Shown here: positions 42,756 to 54,325 of the stretch, one piece after another | Layout: each line of letters opens with the position of its first letter | Numbering within the stretch: position 1 is the stretch's first letter | Assembly: GCA_900169235.1 (NCBI GenBank) | Contig: FWCC01000175.1 | Coordinates: forward strand, 746-64,745 | Reading direction: 5' to 3' | Length of the DNA stretch: 64,000 bases | Source: Zarea fungicola | Taxonomy: Eukaryota; Ascomycota; Sordariomycetes; Hypocreales; Cordycipitaceae | Notes under the pieces: model-generated | Told to the model about the DNA's origin: nothing | Databases searched by the model: none | The model's input: only the letters and a program-made list of their open reading frames with translations | Position numbers and translations under genes: made by a program

Positions 42756-45700
42756 CCCCCCCCCCCCCAAAAAAAAAACTTAAATGAGCCCACTCTAGGC
42801 GCTGCAGAGCTGCAGAGCTGCTTCTCATTGCGGACACAAAAGACATCGCCGATGCCGCCATGTGGGTTGGCCGTCGCCTAACAAAAGCGGACACGGCCAA
42901 AATTGGACCATCCATGTCATGCAGTCTGTACTCTGTATTTACTGGTTTGCTGGTATCTGCCATGATTGGCATTTGCGTCTGTCCTTGCCCGCGTCGCCGT
43001 CAAAATGTCAGTCAACCTCAAGGCCGCCCAGCCTGTCGGACCTCCGCGCTCCACCTGAGCTGAGACCAGCTACGACGGAGAACGGCGTCCGGGGTCTGTC
43101 ATTCATTTCCACGACCGAGCCTCCCGGCCGCCAATCCCTCGACTCAATCACAGACTCACAGACTCACAGTACACACGGTACACACGGCAACTTGTCCATC
43201 TTTACCAGTACAGAAGAATGAAAAACAATTGCCTACCAAACTCTTTACCGCCTCTGCCCTACCAGCCTGTCACGCAACACTCTCACCACCCAATCCCGAC
43301 ACACTTGCGCTCCCACAACAATAACTGATTGGCCCTCTCGATTTCGATCGCTGCCACCAAAAAAAGCCTGCCACCTTGCCCGAGCACGCTAACAGGGGGA
43401 GCAATTATTTTTGCACTCCAATCCTGGTCCCAACCCACCAAGGTGCATGACCTACAGGGGCTAGTCTGCCATTTCTGCTACGGAGCCATGTCGATCGCAA
43501 AACCTTTCACAACATCTCGCTTTCCTCCGTCAACCACGGCTCCCACCACGCACCGTGGCGCATACGCCGTGTATTCTTGCGTTTCGCTCCTCGCTCCTAG
43601 CTCCTCTACTTCAATCTTCAGTACTCTCTCCAACGTACTCCAGGCCAGGCACCCAGTTTGCCAGGCAGCCTGCAATAACGACTAGCCGCAGCAAATTTTT
43701 GCAACTAGTTGGCTTGATCCCATCTCCCCTCACCCACCACCTTTACCCCTTCTACACTAGCCACTACTAAGTAACCAACGAGATGAAATGTTTGAGATGC
43801 CGCTCCGACAACGGCAACAACATTTGCCACTCCAACGCACACCCGCATACACTTCTTGTCAAGCCTGACACTCTCTCGACGCTCGCCTCACCGCGTCTCA
43901 TCCCAATCAACAAGTCGGCACACACGGGCTGCTAGTCAAATTCTCCTGGCACCAAGGCTCTGCCACCGTGATCCATTCTCAAAGGATCGTTCCCGCTACC
44001 CACTGCACCGCAGTCGCCCCACTTGACGATGCTGCTGTTTTTTTATAGTACCGCAAAGCACCATGAATCCACTCGGTGCGGCTCAACAGTCACCGACAAC
44101 GACATGCACACTAATACGTGATGAAAAGACAACAGCCTGACAGATCTGCCCTCCCGTCCATCCTCCCTACAGTCCAACGTGGTATTATCTGATTTGGGTC
44201 CGCGCCAGCCGAATCCTTCATAAATTGTAGCACCTATTGTAATGCGCAGCCCCTGCTCGTCCTCGCCAGCCAGCCCGCCATTTCGTCATCCGCAAGCTGC
44301 AGATAATACAAGACCTTTGTGATATGATGCCATAAACTCGCAACGAAATCAAACAGGGCATATGCAATGCAGCTTGACCTGAACGCCGAGAAACCCCTCA
44401 CTGCACCTCATTCTTGGCAAAATCAAATTCACTAGCCACGCTTCCACGGGCCGCCTGGCGTTATTTTCTTCCCGTCTGACGCCTCCAAATATCACCCCAG
44501 CGTCTACCCCCCATGCCGCCTTTCCACACCGACAGGCACGCTGCATGGCCCAAGCATGGCAGAGCAATGTCTGCAGGAGTACAGATTACGAGCCTCATGC
44601 ATGCCTTTGCCTGCATATGCATGCACCCAAACGGTACCCACTCACCGTTTTGCCAATTGTGGCGTTTACCACCAAGACGCCGCAAATGAATTGTCCAGCC
44701 CGTCGCAGCCGCAGATAACGGAGGAGCCAGTTGTTCACTTGTTGTCCACAAAAAGCTGCCCTCATTTCGACATCTTGTTCAAATCCGGGGCATCAAAACC
44801 CCGGGCTGCCTCTTGTTGAGCGAGGCAAACCATTATGCCAAGGACTCGGCTCAAACTCTGTTGCACAGCAGCTAGTTGCTGCAAAAGTTGGCCACGGGAA
44901 AAGAGTAGCCGTTACTCCGTACTCCGTACAAGTAATGCCAAGCAAACGGCAGCCATACTCGGTACACAACGTACGTTTGCTTGCCGAGTCGGAAAATTGT
45001 ACGGAATGGACGGTACGCAATACTGGGTTGCGCTTCTCCAACTGGCTCTGCTTCGCTTACACACCTATAATGAAGGCCACTTATATGCTGCACTGCAGTT
45101 CGCTGCGCCTCCCATTCAGGTATCCGCGACTTCAATTGACAATGTAGCACATTCCTTGTTCCATTATTCATTTATGCAATCCATTTGCCCTGCCTTGCCT
45201 GCAAGGCCCAAACAGGCACCAAGCACAGTGATAACGCAGAACTGCAGACTGCCAACATGTGGCGTCTGTGTGCTGCATCCCCCCGCATTTCAAAAACGTT
45301 GTTGCGCACAGAGGATGAGGGGTAACTAGTTCAGACAATGGCTGTGGCTGTCCTTGAACGGGCGGCGGTGCTCACGAACCGTAAAAGCTCGGCCTCCTAG
45401 TCATGACTTTGCTTTTTTCCGGGGAGCGGTCAAACTCTAGTCAGCCTCGTTTCATTCTGGACGGTTGCCAATTGCCATCTAACTAGTCCAAGTCAACTAA
45501 CTAGTAAAGTAAACTGGCTAGTAAGGAGTAACTGGCGGCTGGATTGGCTTTTTTAGCACGAGTCGCTGGGTGCAGCGAAAAACGGTCTAGACTCTACGCT
45601 ATCTGGGGTGATCGACACCGTACTCTGTTTGGTCAGAACGTCTGTAACTGTAGGGTCGGGCGCCAGAGGCGTTTTGCGGAGGTGAGGGGACTGACAAAAA

Positions 45701-47682
45701 ATAGCGAATAAGGCGAGGTTTTCCCTCGTACGGTGAGAGATCGACGACGGGATTTGTCCACTAGGGAAAGGAACGCCGTCTCTTGTGGCTGGACACAACA
45801 CGCATACACACCACAAACATGGCCACAGCATGGCACAACATGGTAACTACACTTGGCATTCACCATGTATCCATCATGTATAGACACATGGCCGGCACGG
45901 CTGCTAGCTCGACGCCCAGCGGGAGTGATCTACTGCCTCCCTGTCCAACGGCTTTGTTGATCCTCCTTGATGCTCGATGAGTTTTCCATGTTTTTTTTTG
46001 CTGGTACATCAGATCGCCACTACAGCTCCAGTGTCTTCCAGGGTCTATCGGCTTGATGTTTCCCTGCAGTTGCATCCCGAGTGATTTTCACAGATTGATG
46101 AATTAAACAGGGGGTCTGCATGTTTTCCATTTCATGTACTGAAAGCTTCTACTGATATGGCGTGCTCAGCAGAGTTGAAGCACGATGACGTCGAATCCAT
46201 TGCCACAGTTGCACGGCTTGGAAAACGCCGTGGCAAATGGAACTCTGTGCTGAATAGTCTGCTTCCAAGCCATGAGTAACATTCAATGTACATCCCCCCA
46301 AAAACAGTTCCTCATCCCCAACGTATTTCGGTGTATGTGAAAAAAAAAGTAGAGTTACAGCGCCGATATTAATCGCCCAGCAAAAACTACGCGTGGCGCT
46401 GGCTGAGCTTTTTGCCTTGCCCTTCCCCAGGATTTTTGTCGGAGGCTTGGGGTAGTAGTAGAAGGTGGCTGGGGGTTCGTAATATTCTTGAGATGAAAAA
46501 GGTAAAAACGCGGGGAAGATGTTAAAATAAAGTCAATTACTGCATGTAAATCGATACCGAACCAGACCCTGCATGATGCTATTAATTTAATCCTTTTCTC
46601 CGCGCGAGCTGTTTAATGCTATTCAGCCGCGTGAGGAGTAATGATAAAGGCAGGCCATGGCTTGCAATCTACCCGTTGGATCCGACGCCCAAATGTGAAA
46701 AATGACTAGATTTAAATCGAATGTAAATAAATTAAATTAATCAGATATTTGGGCTTTACGCATCAGTTTACGTATCAATATACGAGTTTGATCACGAGGA
46801 CTCCCTTTTGATTGTGTACAACTGTCGTGGTGGTGGTTGTGGAATGTCACCCTCCCCCTTTTCACACACACACCCCTTTGCATTGTTAATGTCGTGGTTT
46901 CGGGGAGATGTTCGGTCCTCGGAAGTTTTCATCCTAGCGTTGTGCGGCGTCTACCGCGGCGGAGAGATATTTCATCTATTTTTTGTGTTTTGTGCAACGT
47001 GCGTGGTTTGTTTTATGCATGTTGGTGCGTCTTTTGTGCGAGAACATTGCCAGGTTTTGCATTGTACTCTGTATTGGCAATGAAGAAATCATTAGGCAAT
47101 GTTGGATAAGCTGTATAACCTCTCTTGGACTGTATCGAGAGGTCCTTTTGTGGCCGGGATGGCTGATTTGTTTACGAAAGGGCGCTGTACGACTGGCGAG
47201 GCTCCCCGATATCGTGAAGACGCTATAGCAGCAACAGAGCTGTATATTACTAGGCAGAATTAGTGCCGATGCATTGTAGACACTAGATGGTTTCATTGGA
47301 AGTAGCTTGCAAATGTGTCGCGAATGTCTTGACAGTTGGAAGATTGGATTTGGTACGGCTGACGTGCAGGTACACGTTGCATAAAGCGCAAACAGTTGAC
47401 TAAATACCTCACCACCATCAATATCATGCAATGCAATTTACTTCTATTTCTTGTAGTAGTTATTGCGAGGTAGGCATCATTAGTAGCTTGTATACACATA
47501 TTCAATTTCCATAAACTGTCGCACAGGAAAGGCGAGGCCACTTACACATTCCTACCCAACTGGTCAAGCATTATTCAACGCTTGTTTACCGAGACCTTCT
47601 TCTTTCGTGCCAATACTACCATTTTAACCTGCATCAATATTCCTCGAATGTTAGCCTTTTGAGCTATCTGCTACCTCTGGGC

Positions 47683-49298
47683 CTAATGTTTCGCTGTTGA
47701 CCCAGTCCTCATTTCGGAGGCTACTCTTTCCTTTTCCTTGCGGACCTGATCCTCGACATGCTTGTTTTTGTATTTAAATGTCTTGCCATCAAATGTCCCA
47801 AGCAAGTTCGGGTTGTCCTCGACAGCTGCTGCCTTTGGGCCATCATCGCCATCCACTGACCGTTCCAGTGAATCAGAGCGCAGTCGTCCGCGATGCCTCA
47901 CCTTTGACCGACTGCTACTACCAGTACCACGACCAGTAACATGAGCTTCAACGTCATTCCCATCAACTTCCGCCTTAGAGCCACCATTGCAAGTGTCATC
48001 GTCGTCGTCGTCGTCGACAGACGAGCGACGGCGCTTCTCCCCGGGCACATGGGTGGCAGTTGCCCCGGTACCATGGCGCGGGTCTGGAGCGTACATGATG
48101 GCATCTACAAACCCTTGCAGCTCTGGATAGTTGAATGTGTCCAGCGGCCGGTCCCCCGGTGGTGGATGCGGCGGCAGACTCCGTTCCCACGGGTCTCGGT
48201 AGATGTGCTTGTAGGCCATGGCATCGTATTCGTCGTGGCGGACCACGTTGTCAACGTCACAGAAAAAGGGGAATCCGGCCTTCCACGGTTTGTGCATCAC
48301 CGCAAGCTGGGCGGCACTGAGCTGAGCGGCGCGCTTGTCCGCCTCGACGGCAATGTCCTCCAGACGGCCGCTGTGGAAGAATTGCTTCATGGCGCGGAGC
48401 TGCCAGTCCAGCGGCCTCCATATCCGTCGTGTCCACTCGTAGCGGCCAGAGTGTAGCCAGACACTGTTGGACTAATAAAAAAGGGGTATAATCAATCCCA
48501 CTGGTCAGCATCCTACATGAGACGAATGCTTTGAGCAAGTTTTAAACACTTCTCTTCTCCTCTAAACATACCTCTGTCCCCGAGTTGCCCCTGTCAAAGA
48601 GTACGACGCCGCCAAAGATTTGATCCTCAGCCCAGAATCCAGCCAAATCAGAAGCTCCAAAGGGGTACTTTTCGTGTTCCGTGTAGTCTGCGTGATAAAA
48701 GAGAGATGCATACGGGGGCAAGCTCTTGAGTTCCATCATGGATCCCCGTCCAAGTGGGATGAACCGGGACGGTTCCCGGTATTGAACGGCCTCTTGGATA
48801 TCCCCGACATGGCACTTTTGCGCCGTCTTGTCTATGCTCACTGCGATGCAGTGAATCGATCGTGCCACGAGTTCAATGAGGCGAATTAGGAAAGCCTCGC
48901 TGTCCAACTCTGCGTTTTGGAAATGCTGGAGAAGCTACTACATGTTACACTCGGTGACTTGTTGGAGGAGAGTAAAAAAAACGTACGGATGAATTAAGCT
49001 GTAGTTGGGCTGGTCTAAAGTTGGCAATGAACTTGTCGGCGTTTTCCTGTGCGTTTGGACAGAGCTCAAGATGTTTTTGTACAGGAGCACCCTGGAAGTT
49101 GATGAGGCCGGATTTGAGACTGTGGACGGGATATAAAGGAATACCATCCATTAGCTGCGCGATGGTCTGTCGAGCAATATCGGTGCCGAGTACATTCGAC
49201 ATGGCTCTGTCGAAAGCTTCATAATGATCTGGATCGAGTGCCTGCGGCGACGTGTTGCCATCTGGCATGGGTAGCAACGCAGTGTCCGACATTGCCAT
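47683..49298 (-). CDS. unrecognised conserved-looking fungal protein, three exons
   Basis: Exons 49298-48987, 48925-48572 and 48471-47683 join in phase 0 through GTACGT...CCAG and GTATGT...TTAG introns, giving 484 residues from the ATG at 49298. The N-terminal two-thirds look globular (AFDRAMSNVLGTDIARQTIAQL; EAFLIRLIELVARSIHCIAVSIDK; LAGFWAEDQIFGGVVLFDRG; WRPLDWQLRAMKQFF). The C-terminal third is charged and disordered with a run of seven Asp (trinucleotide repeat at about 47998-48020) and a basic end. Upstream, another frame (49525 to about 49335) reads ALIIKHISQRAL and would continue smoothly into GINSIHHLTHFC if one frame shift were allowed, so the real N-terminus may be longer, or the gene is frameshifted. 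No family recognised. Confidence 0.55.
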
Positions 49299-50898
49299 GC
49301 AAAAATGTGTCAAATGGTGGATGGAATTGATACCAAGAGCGCTCGTTGAGAAATGTGTTTGATGATCAGAGCCGGGTCTTGTGTTGCGGCTTCGCCTGCG
49401 GCCCGCGGAAGACTATCCGACTCAATCTGCACTGCCTGTAGTAAAAGAAGGAGAGATGTGGCACAGAAAAGCGGCTTTCTGGGATGAATGTTCAAATATC
49501 TGTAAGTAGAGGATGCTGCTGGCATGAAACAGGTGGATGGTGAGAGATGACAGACTCAAGGGCGATGCGACAGGGCATCATAAGCTGCTACCCCGCTGGC
49601 AGGGCAGGGCGCTTCCGCAAACCACTCTCGTTGTCATGCTTCCTCAACAGCGGCCACGCTGTTTCGTACAAATTGTCTCACGGATGCGGCTTTCCTGGTT
49701 CTTGTCGAGTTTGAGCCGTGACTTGACACTCACAGCTAGGAAAACACACGGAATGGCGCGCAGCACCCACGCCAGTTTCCCACTGCTGGCTTCAAAGTAA
49801 TTAGCCCAGACCAGAAGCCCGAAGAAGAAAGACTGCCACTCTACGTCCGTAATGAATACTACCCAATGCAAATAGGAGAGGTCGTACATGGCCACTACCA
49901 GGTTGTCGCCAAGCTTGGCTACGCACAAGCGCGACCGTTTGGTTAGCTCGTGATCTTCAATCAGTTCGCATGAGGCAAGCTTGTTGGCTACAGAGCACAT
50001 GACTGACCCTATGCAGGGACGGCCAATACTGGGTACTTGAAGTGTATATAAACACCTTGTAGAACAATCAGGAGCTTCGTGGTACATTCATCTGGCGAGC
50101 GCCCCGTCAAGCTCTCCAGATGAACTAGGCTCCGAAACCGTCCGAGATTTTTCTTCTCAAAATCCCCCTTTCGTGTCCATTTCGTGTCCCTCTTATTTTT
50201 CTGGCCGCCTTTGTTGGCTCCGTGATAGCCCTCGAATCTGTTGTGCTGTGCTGTGCATGCTCGTATTCTCGCCATTCATCGTTGCAAGCCACTTGTACTC
50301 CCCCTCAACTTGATGAACCGAATTTTTCGTCCTCTATTCGCAATTGAGCCGTCAAGCGGCTACATTTTAGAGCAAGAAAACTTCACACCGAAGGAGCAAG
50401 CAGGGCACGATTCCGAATCAAAAATGAGTATCATCGTAAACCACCCAACATCCTGGAGCAATGGAGAGAATAGAGACGCCTTGGTGTAAATTATCTTCCC
50501 GGTGTAAGCGCGAATCTATAGCTACGGTGGTAGTGAGAACGTGATTTACTTGGTACACAAGATGGTCAACCTTCAGGCCACTGTTTAAGCGAACTCCGCA
50601 AATATTTGCGAAAGCACAGCCGAGACAGCTGGATTTAGGCTGGGCATCAACGCTTGGTTTCGACGGATACTGATGCCGATATGATGCGCTGAGTCAGATT
50701 GATGCCGAAGAGCCGGCGCGATGACATCCTAGTTTAGCCAAGAACCGGAAATAGGAAAACCATGATTCAGTTGTGCCAATGATACTGAAGTGACAAATGT
50801 ACCATATTGTAGGATCCTCCTATCATCATTCTCTCAATTTTTCTGCAGGAGACATTCCTTAACTCCCTTTTTTACTTTCCTACCAGCTCAATTGGAAC
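49299..50898. other. 1.6-kb intergenic region with possible extra minus-strand coding
   Basis: Contains the 49525-49335 minus frame that may belong to the gene to the left, and a 147-codon minus ORF (50087-49644) with one hydrophobic stretch; I cannot splice the latter to its neighbours. The right part is the promoter of the BBE-type oxidase. Confidence 0.35.
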
Positions 50899-52863
50899 AT
50901 GCGAGTAAGCTACCAAAGCGTGGCGTGGTTGTCGCTGCTGGTGCAGGTTGTGCACTGCGAGCTGCTCATTGACCATTCGACAGACCCTTCATTTCCCACA
51001 TTTGCTGCAAATGAAACAGTTGCAAATTGTGATGCAGCAGTGAGTATGTGTTATTGTGAAATCAGGTGATGATGTCTAACCGTCAAAAGTGCACCCAGAT
51101 CCAGACCCGCACCGAGATCGTCGCACATTACCCCAATGTCCCGAAGGAGTTGAGAGATGAATATTTTGCCCGCCAACAGAGAGACACAATACCCATCTGC
51201 ATTATACAGCCACGTACTGCCGAAGATGTTTCCGAAGTGGTGAAAGCCGTTACGGCCTACAAATGCCCCTTTGCCGTTAAAAGCGGCGGGCACAGTATTG
51301 CACAAGGCTCCTCGACAAGGAATCAAGGGCTCGTTCTGGATCTTAAGCTTCTTAACCATATCAAAATATCAGAGGACAAAACGATAGCATCCATAGGGCC
51401 CGGAAATAGGTGGCGTGATGTTTACCGCAAGCTAGAACCAGAGGGATTGACTGTTGCAGGAGGACGGTCTGGTGATGTTGGTGTTGGTGGTTTCACTCTT
51501 GGAGGTATACTTTCCGTCGCTGGCTTCTCGACTGTCCTCAACATTCTCTAACACGCATTTACTAGGTGGCATATCTTTCATCTCTCGACAGTACGGGTGG
51601 GCGATTGACAATGTCCGCAACTTCCAGGTAAAGACAAGTTCATGAACAAAAACCCGCAACACGACATTTCTGACGATTCAATACATCACGCAGGTAGTGC
51701 TCCCAAACGCAACAGTGACCAATGCCAATATCGAAACGAACCCGGATCTATACTTTGCACTTCGTGGCGGTGGAAGCAACTTTGGCATCGTGACCAGCTT
51801 CGATTTTGAGACCCATGAACATGATTTGCTATGGGGAGGGACTGACGTCAATTTTGTGCGGGGATTGACTCAGAATAGGCTTGCTTTGGGCATCCCGGAC
51901 ACGTACGACTGGTCGTTGCATTCTGCACTACGTTTCGTGGCTGGCCTTGTCCGATCCACCGCCGACATGCTTGGATACGGGACACTGCCGCAAAGTCTTG
52001 TTGATGGCTTTGTCAGCTTGTCCAAAGATACACAAACAGATGTTGGAGCACATGGATTCTTGTTCTATTCGTGGATGCCCCCGGCCAAGTCGTACCTCAT
52101 TGGATCTACCTTTGCGTACAATCAACCTGTGGAGAAGCCCGCTGCCTTGAGTGGCCTTGTGAATATTTCCAATGTATTCAACACTAGAAAAATGAGAAAA
52201 ATGTCAGATTTTGCCCAAGAGGTCGAGGGTCTTATTGAGCCGGGACTCAGGTAAGTAAAGTCATTCTATGGATGTGCACTTCAAGTACAACCGCTAAAGA
52301 TTTACAAGGCATAACTGGAGGACATCAACCTTTAAAGTGAATTCAGAGTTCATCTCGGAGCTCTGGAACATATTCCTCGTCGAGACCAATGACATTCGGC
52401 TTGTCGTTCCGGATGCCGTGCTGAGCTATAATCTACAGCTTTTAACAAAGCACGAAATCAGTCTCTTTTCTAGAAACGGTGGCAATGCGTTTGGAATAAC
52501 TGAAGATGAAGGGCCACTTTTCCGTAAGTCCAAGGGCTGTAATCAAGAAATGGGTAAAATCTTGGTGCTGATGCTGAAATCCTTTTAGTTTTTAGCGTGA
52601 CTGTTGGGTATCACGCTGCTGCACACGACGAAGTGGTCCAGAAGACGGTGGAGAGACTCATTTCCAGAGCTGTTGCGCTTGGAAAGGAGAGGGGGCTCTA
52701 CCACCCTTTCATATACGCCAACTATGCCGCTGCCGACCAAGACTTTTTTAGTGGATTCTCTCCTGAGAATAGAAAGAGGTTGTTGGATATTCAAGAACTG
52801 TATGATCCGGGGCAAGTGTTTGCCAGTCTGCTACCTGAGCATTCGAGACTTTCATCAGCCTGA
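50899..52863 (+). CDS. secreted FAD-linked oxidase, berberine bridge enzyme-like (PCMH type)
   Basis: Extracellular or secretory-pathway oxidoreductase with covalent FAD. Exons 50899-51039, 51090-51504, 51566-51627, 51694-52250, 52309-52523 and 52589-52863 give 554 residues, all phases closing. Exon 1 encodes a signal peptide (MRVSYQSVAWLSLLVQVVHC) and the first mature part with two Cys flanking the splice (NCDAAC). The PCMH FAD domain has SGGHS with His115, the usual 8-alpha histidyl FAD attachment, and GGRSGDVGVGGFTLGGGI. At the position of the second covalent Cys of bicovalent BBEs there is Ser. LRGGGSNFGIVTSFDFE is a typical family block. The C-terminal BBE domain ends ANYAAADQDFFSGFSPENRKRLLDIQELYDPGQVF. 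Probable role: substrate oxidation in the adjacent cluster. Confidence 0.92.
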
Positions 52864-53226
52864 GACGTGAAGAATCAGACGCGTGTACTTTATCAGTTGT
52901 TGATTTATACCAGTTTCATTGATGCGAGATGTTTTGAACCACCCATCTTTATTCGTCCGAATTTACATTGAACGAGGCAAATCGAGTGACGTTGTAAGCA
53001 CACGGTGGTGGATAATGGCCGATTGTCTGAAAACCCGCCGGCTTCACTAGCCAAACAAGGAATCATGCTCCGTAGAATCAATATATGACTGGCCGTCGAG
53101 TATTACGCCACGTGACTGTTAGGGACCTTTTGGTGAGTAGAATGGATCACGAATCTTTCAACTTGGACCTCTATTGAACCAGTACCCACCCAAACAATTA
53201 TATATCACATTGAAAGTATCCACACC
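52864..53226. other. intergenic, promoter of SnoaL-like gene
   Basis: 363 nt between two same-strand genes. A TATATA-like stretch (53199-53205) lies only 22-28 nt before the start. No other feature. Confidence 0.5.
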
Positions 53227-54060
53227 ATGTATGCCAAGATACACGATCCGATCTCATTGTTCCGAGCTTACATTGCGGCGGTCAACTCCCGCGACTGGCC
53301 CTCTGTCGCCACCTGGTTCCATTCAGCCTTCAGCTATAACAGCGCGACGGCTGATGAACACGTCGCCGAGATGCAGGAGATGGCTACTGCCATGCCTGAT
53401 TTATCCATTACTATAGACCAGCTCTTTCCAGACAAGTATGACGCGGCCATCTTTACCCGTGTTGTCAAGGCCGGCACCCTCACCAAGTCTTTCATGGGCG
53501 TGGAGCCTGTGGGAAGGCCGTTTGAGTTTTGGGAACTTTGCTTCTGCCAGTTCGAGGACGGCAAGATAGTACGCATCAGAGCAACGCAGCCCGCGCAACA
53601 AATACAAAACCAGGCGGAGACTGTACCCCGAACTCCGTTTGAGAGTGGCTTCTTCGAAAATCTCCCGGAACGGGCAGACGACTTGGGCGACTGGTTCAAG
53701 AGTAATCTGTTCGGAATCGCATCTGGCAATGTAAGAGAAACTCTGCTTAAGAATGCAGCTCAGGAGGTCCTATTCAACGGCACGCAGCGAGTATCGGTTG
53801 AAATGATAATAGAGAGCAACCTCACTGTCCAGGAGGCTGCTCGCGGACTTCATGTCGAGATTGACGCGCTGGTTGTGGATGAGAAGCACCAGAGAGTCGG
53901 TTGCGTATACAATGTTATTGGCGAGGTGGTAAAGGACTTTAAAACGTTCAAAGCTGGACAAACGGGCATAAGTTGTAAGTTTGTTATCCATTACAGGGAC
54001 AAGGACGGGAAAAAGGCAGCTATGTGGTCAATTATGGACAGCGAAACGAGCTTCTATTGA
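53227..54060 (+). CDS. tandem SnoaL-like (NTF2-fold) protein
   Basis: Single exon, 277 residues. The N-terminal half (1-125) has the SnoaL/polyketide-cyclase-like pattern: LFRAYIAAVNSRDWPSVATWFH, then MPDLSITIDQLF, GVEPVGRPFEFWELCFCQFEDGKIVRIRAT. The C-terminal half (about 145-277) repeats the NTF2-like architecture more loosely, ending HVEIDALVVDE...KDFKTFKAGQTG, a beta-rich end. Such folds act as cyclases, hydratases or isomerases without cofactors, or as binding proteins. No signal peptide. Function in the cluster is inferred from position between the BBE-type oxidase and the regulator. Confidence 0.83.
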   Translation: MYAKIHDPISLFRAYIAAVNSRDWPSVATWFHSAFSYNSATADEHVAEMQEMATAMPDLSITIDQLFPDKYDAAIFTRVVKAGTLTKSFMGVEPVGRPFEFWELCFCQFEDGKIVRIRATQPAQQIQNQAETVPRTPFESGFFENLPERADDLGDWFKSNLFGIASGNVRETLLKNAAQEVLFNGTQRVSVEMIIESNLTVQEAARGLHVEIDALVVDEKHQRVGCVYNVIGEVVKDFKTFKAGQTGISCKFVIHYRDKDGKKAAMWSIMDSETSFY

Positions 54061-54325
54061 GACAGAAATGGTATAATTACTGTATCGCTCTATTGAAAAC
54101 TCCATCCATGGATAACTATAAATGGGACAAACCAAGGTGAGAGCTTGGCGCGCTTAAAGTCGTGTTGCACACCGGGCGAGGTCGTTTCTACTTTGGTTGG
54201 CAGGTATTGGCGCGTGCTGTGGAGGATAAATTGGCGATGTTATCAGAAACATCAATCCGAACAATTATATTTTACAATATGATTGAGTTTCAATTTATTT
54301 AATTGTGCGTCTCCGCCATCTTTCA

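Larger units (their letters stand above)
37665..47682. other. 10-kb region without a credible gene, with assembly gap
   Basis: Begins with the leader/promoter of the PP1 subunit gene (to about 38.6 kb). The rest shows only short, composition-driven ORFs in all frames, none with a domain or plausible splice partners. It contains several short tandem repeats, GTACGGAGTAC elements, and the N gap. It could hold a non-coding RNA or an unusually large regulatory region, or decayed transposon DNA, but I see no TIR, LTR or RT/transposase remnant. Confidence 0.45.

Noticed and set aside
42571..42972. ORFs crossing the N gap
   Set aside because: They are formed by unknown bases and homopolymers.
49644..50087. 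147-codon minus ORF
   Set aside because: Plausible composition, but no domain and no splice path in phase to the neighbour; kept only as a possibility in the intergenic note.
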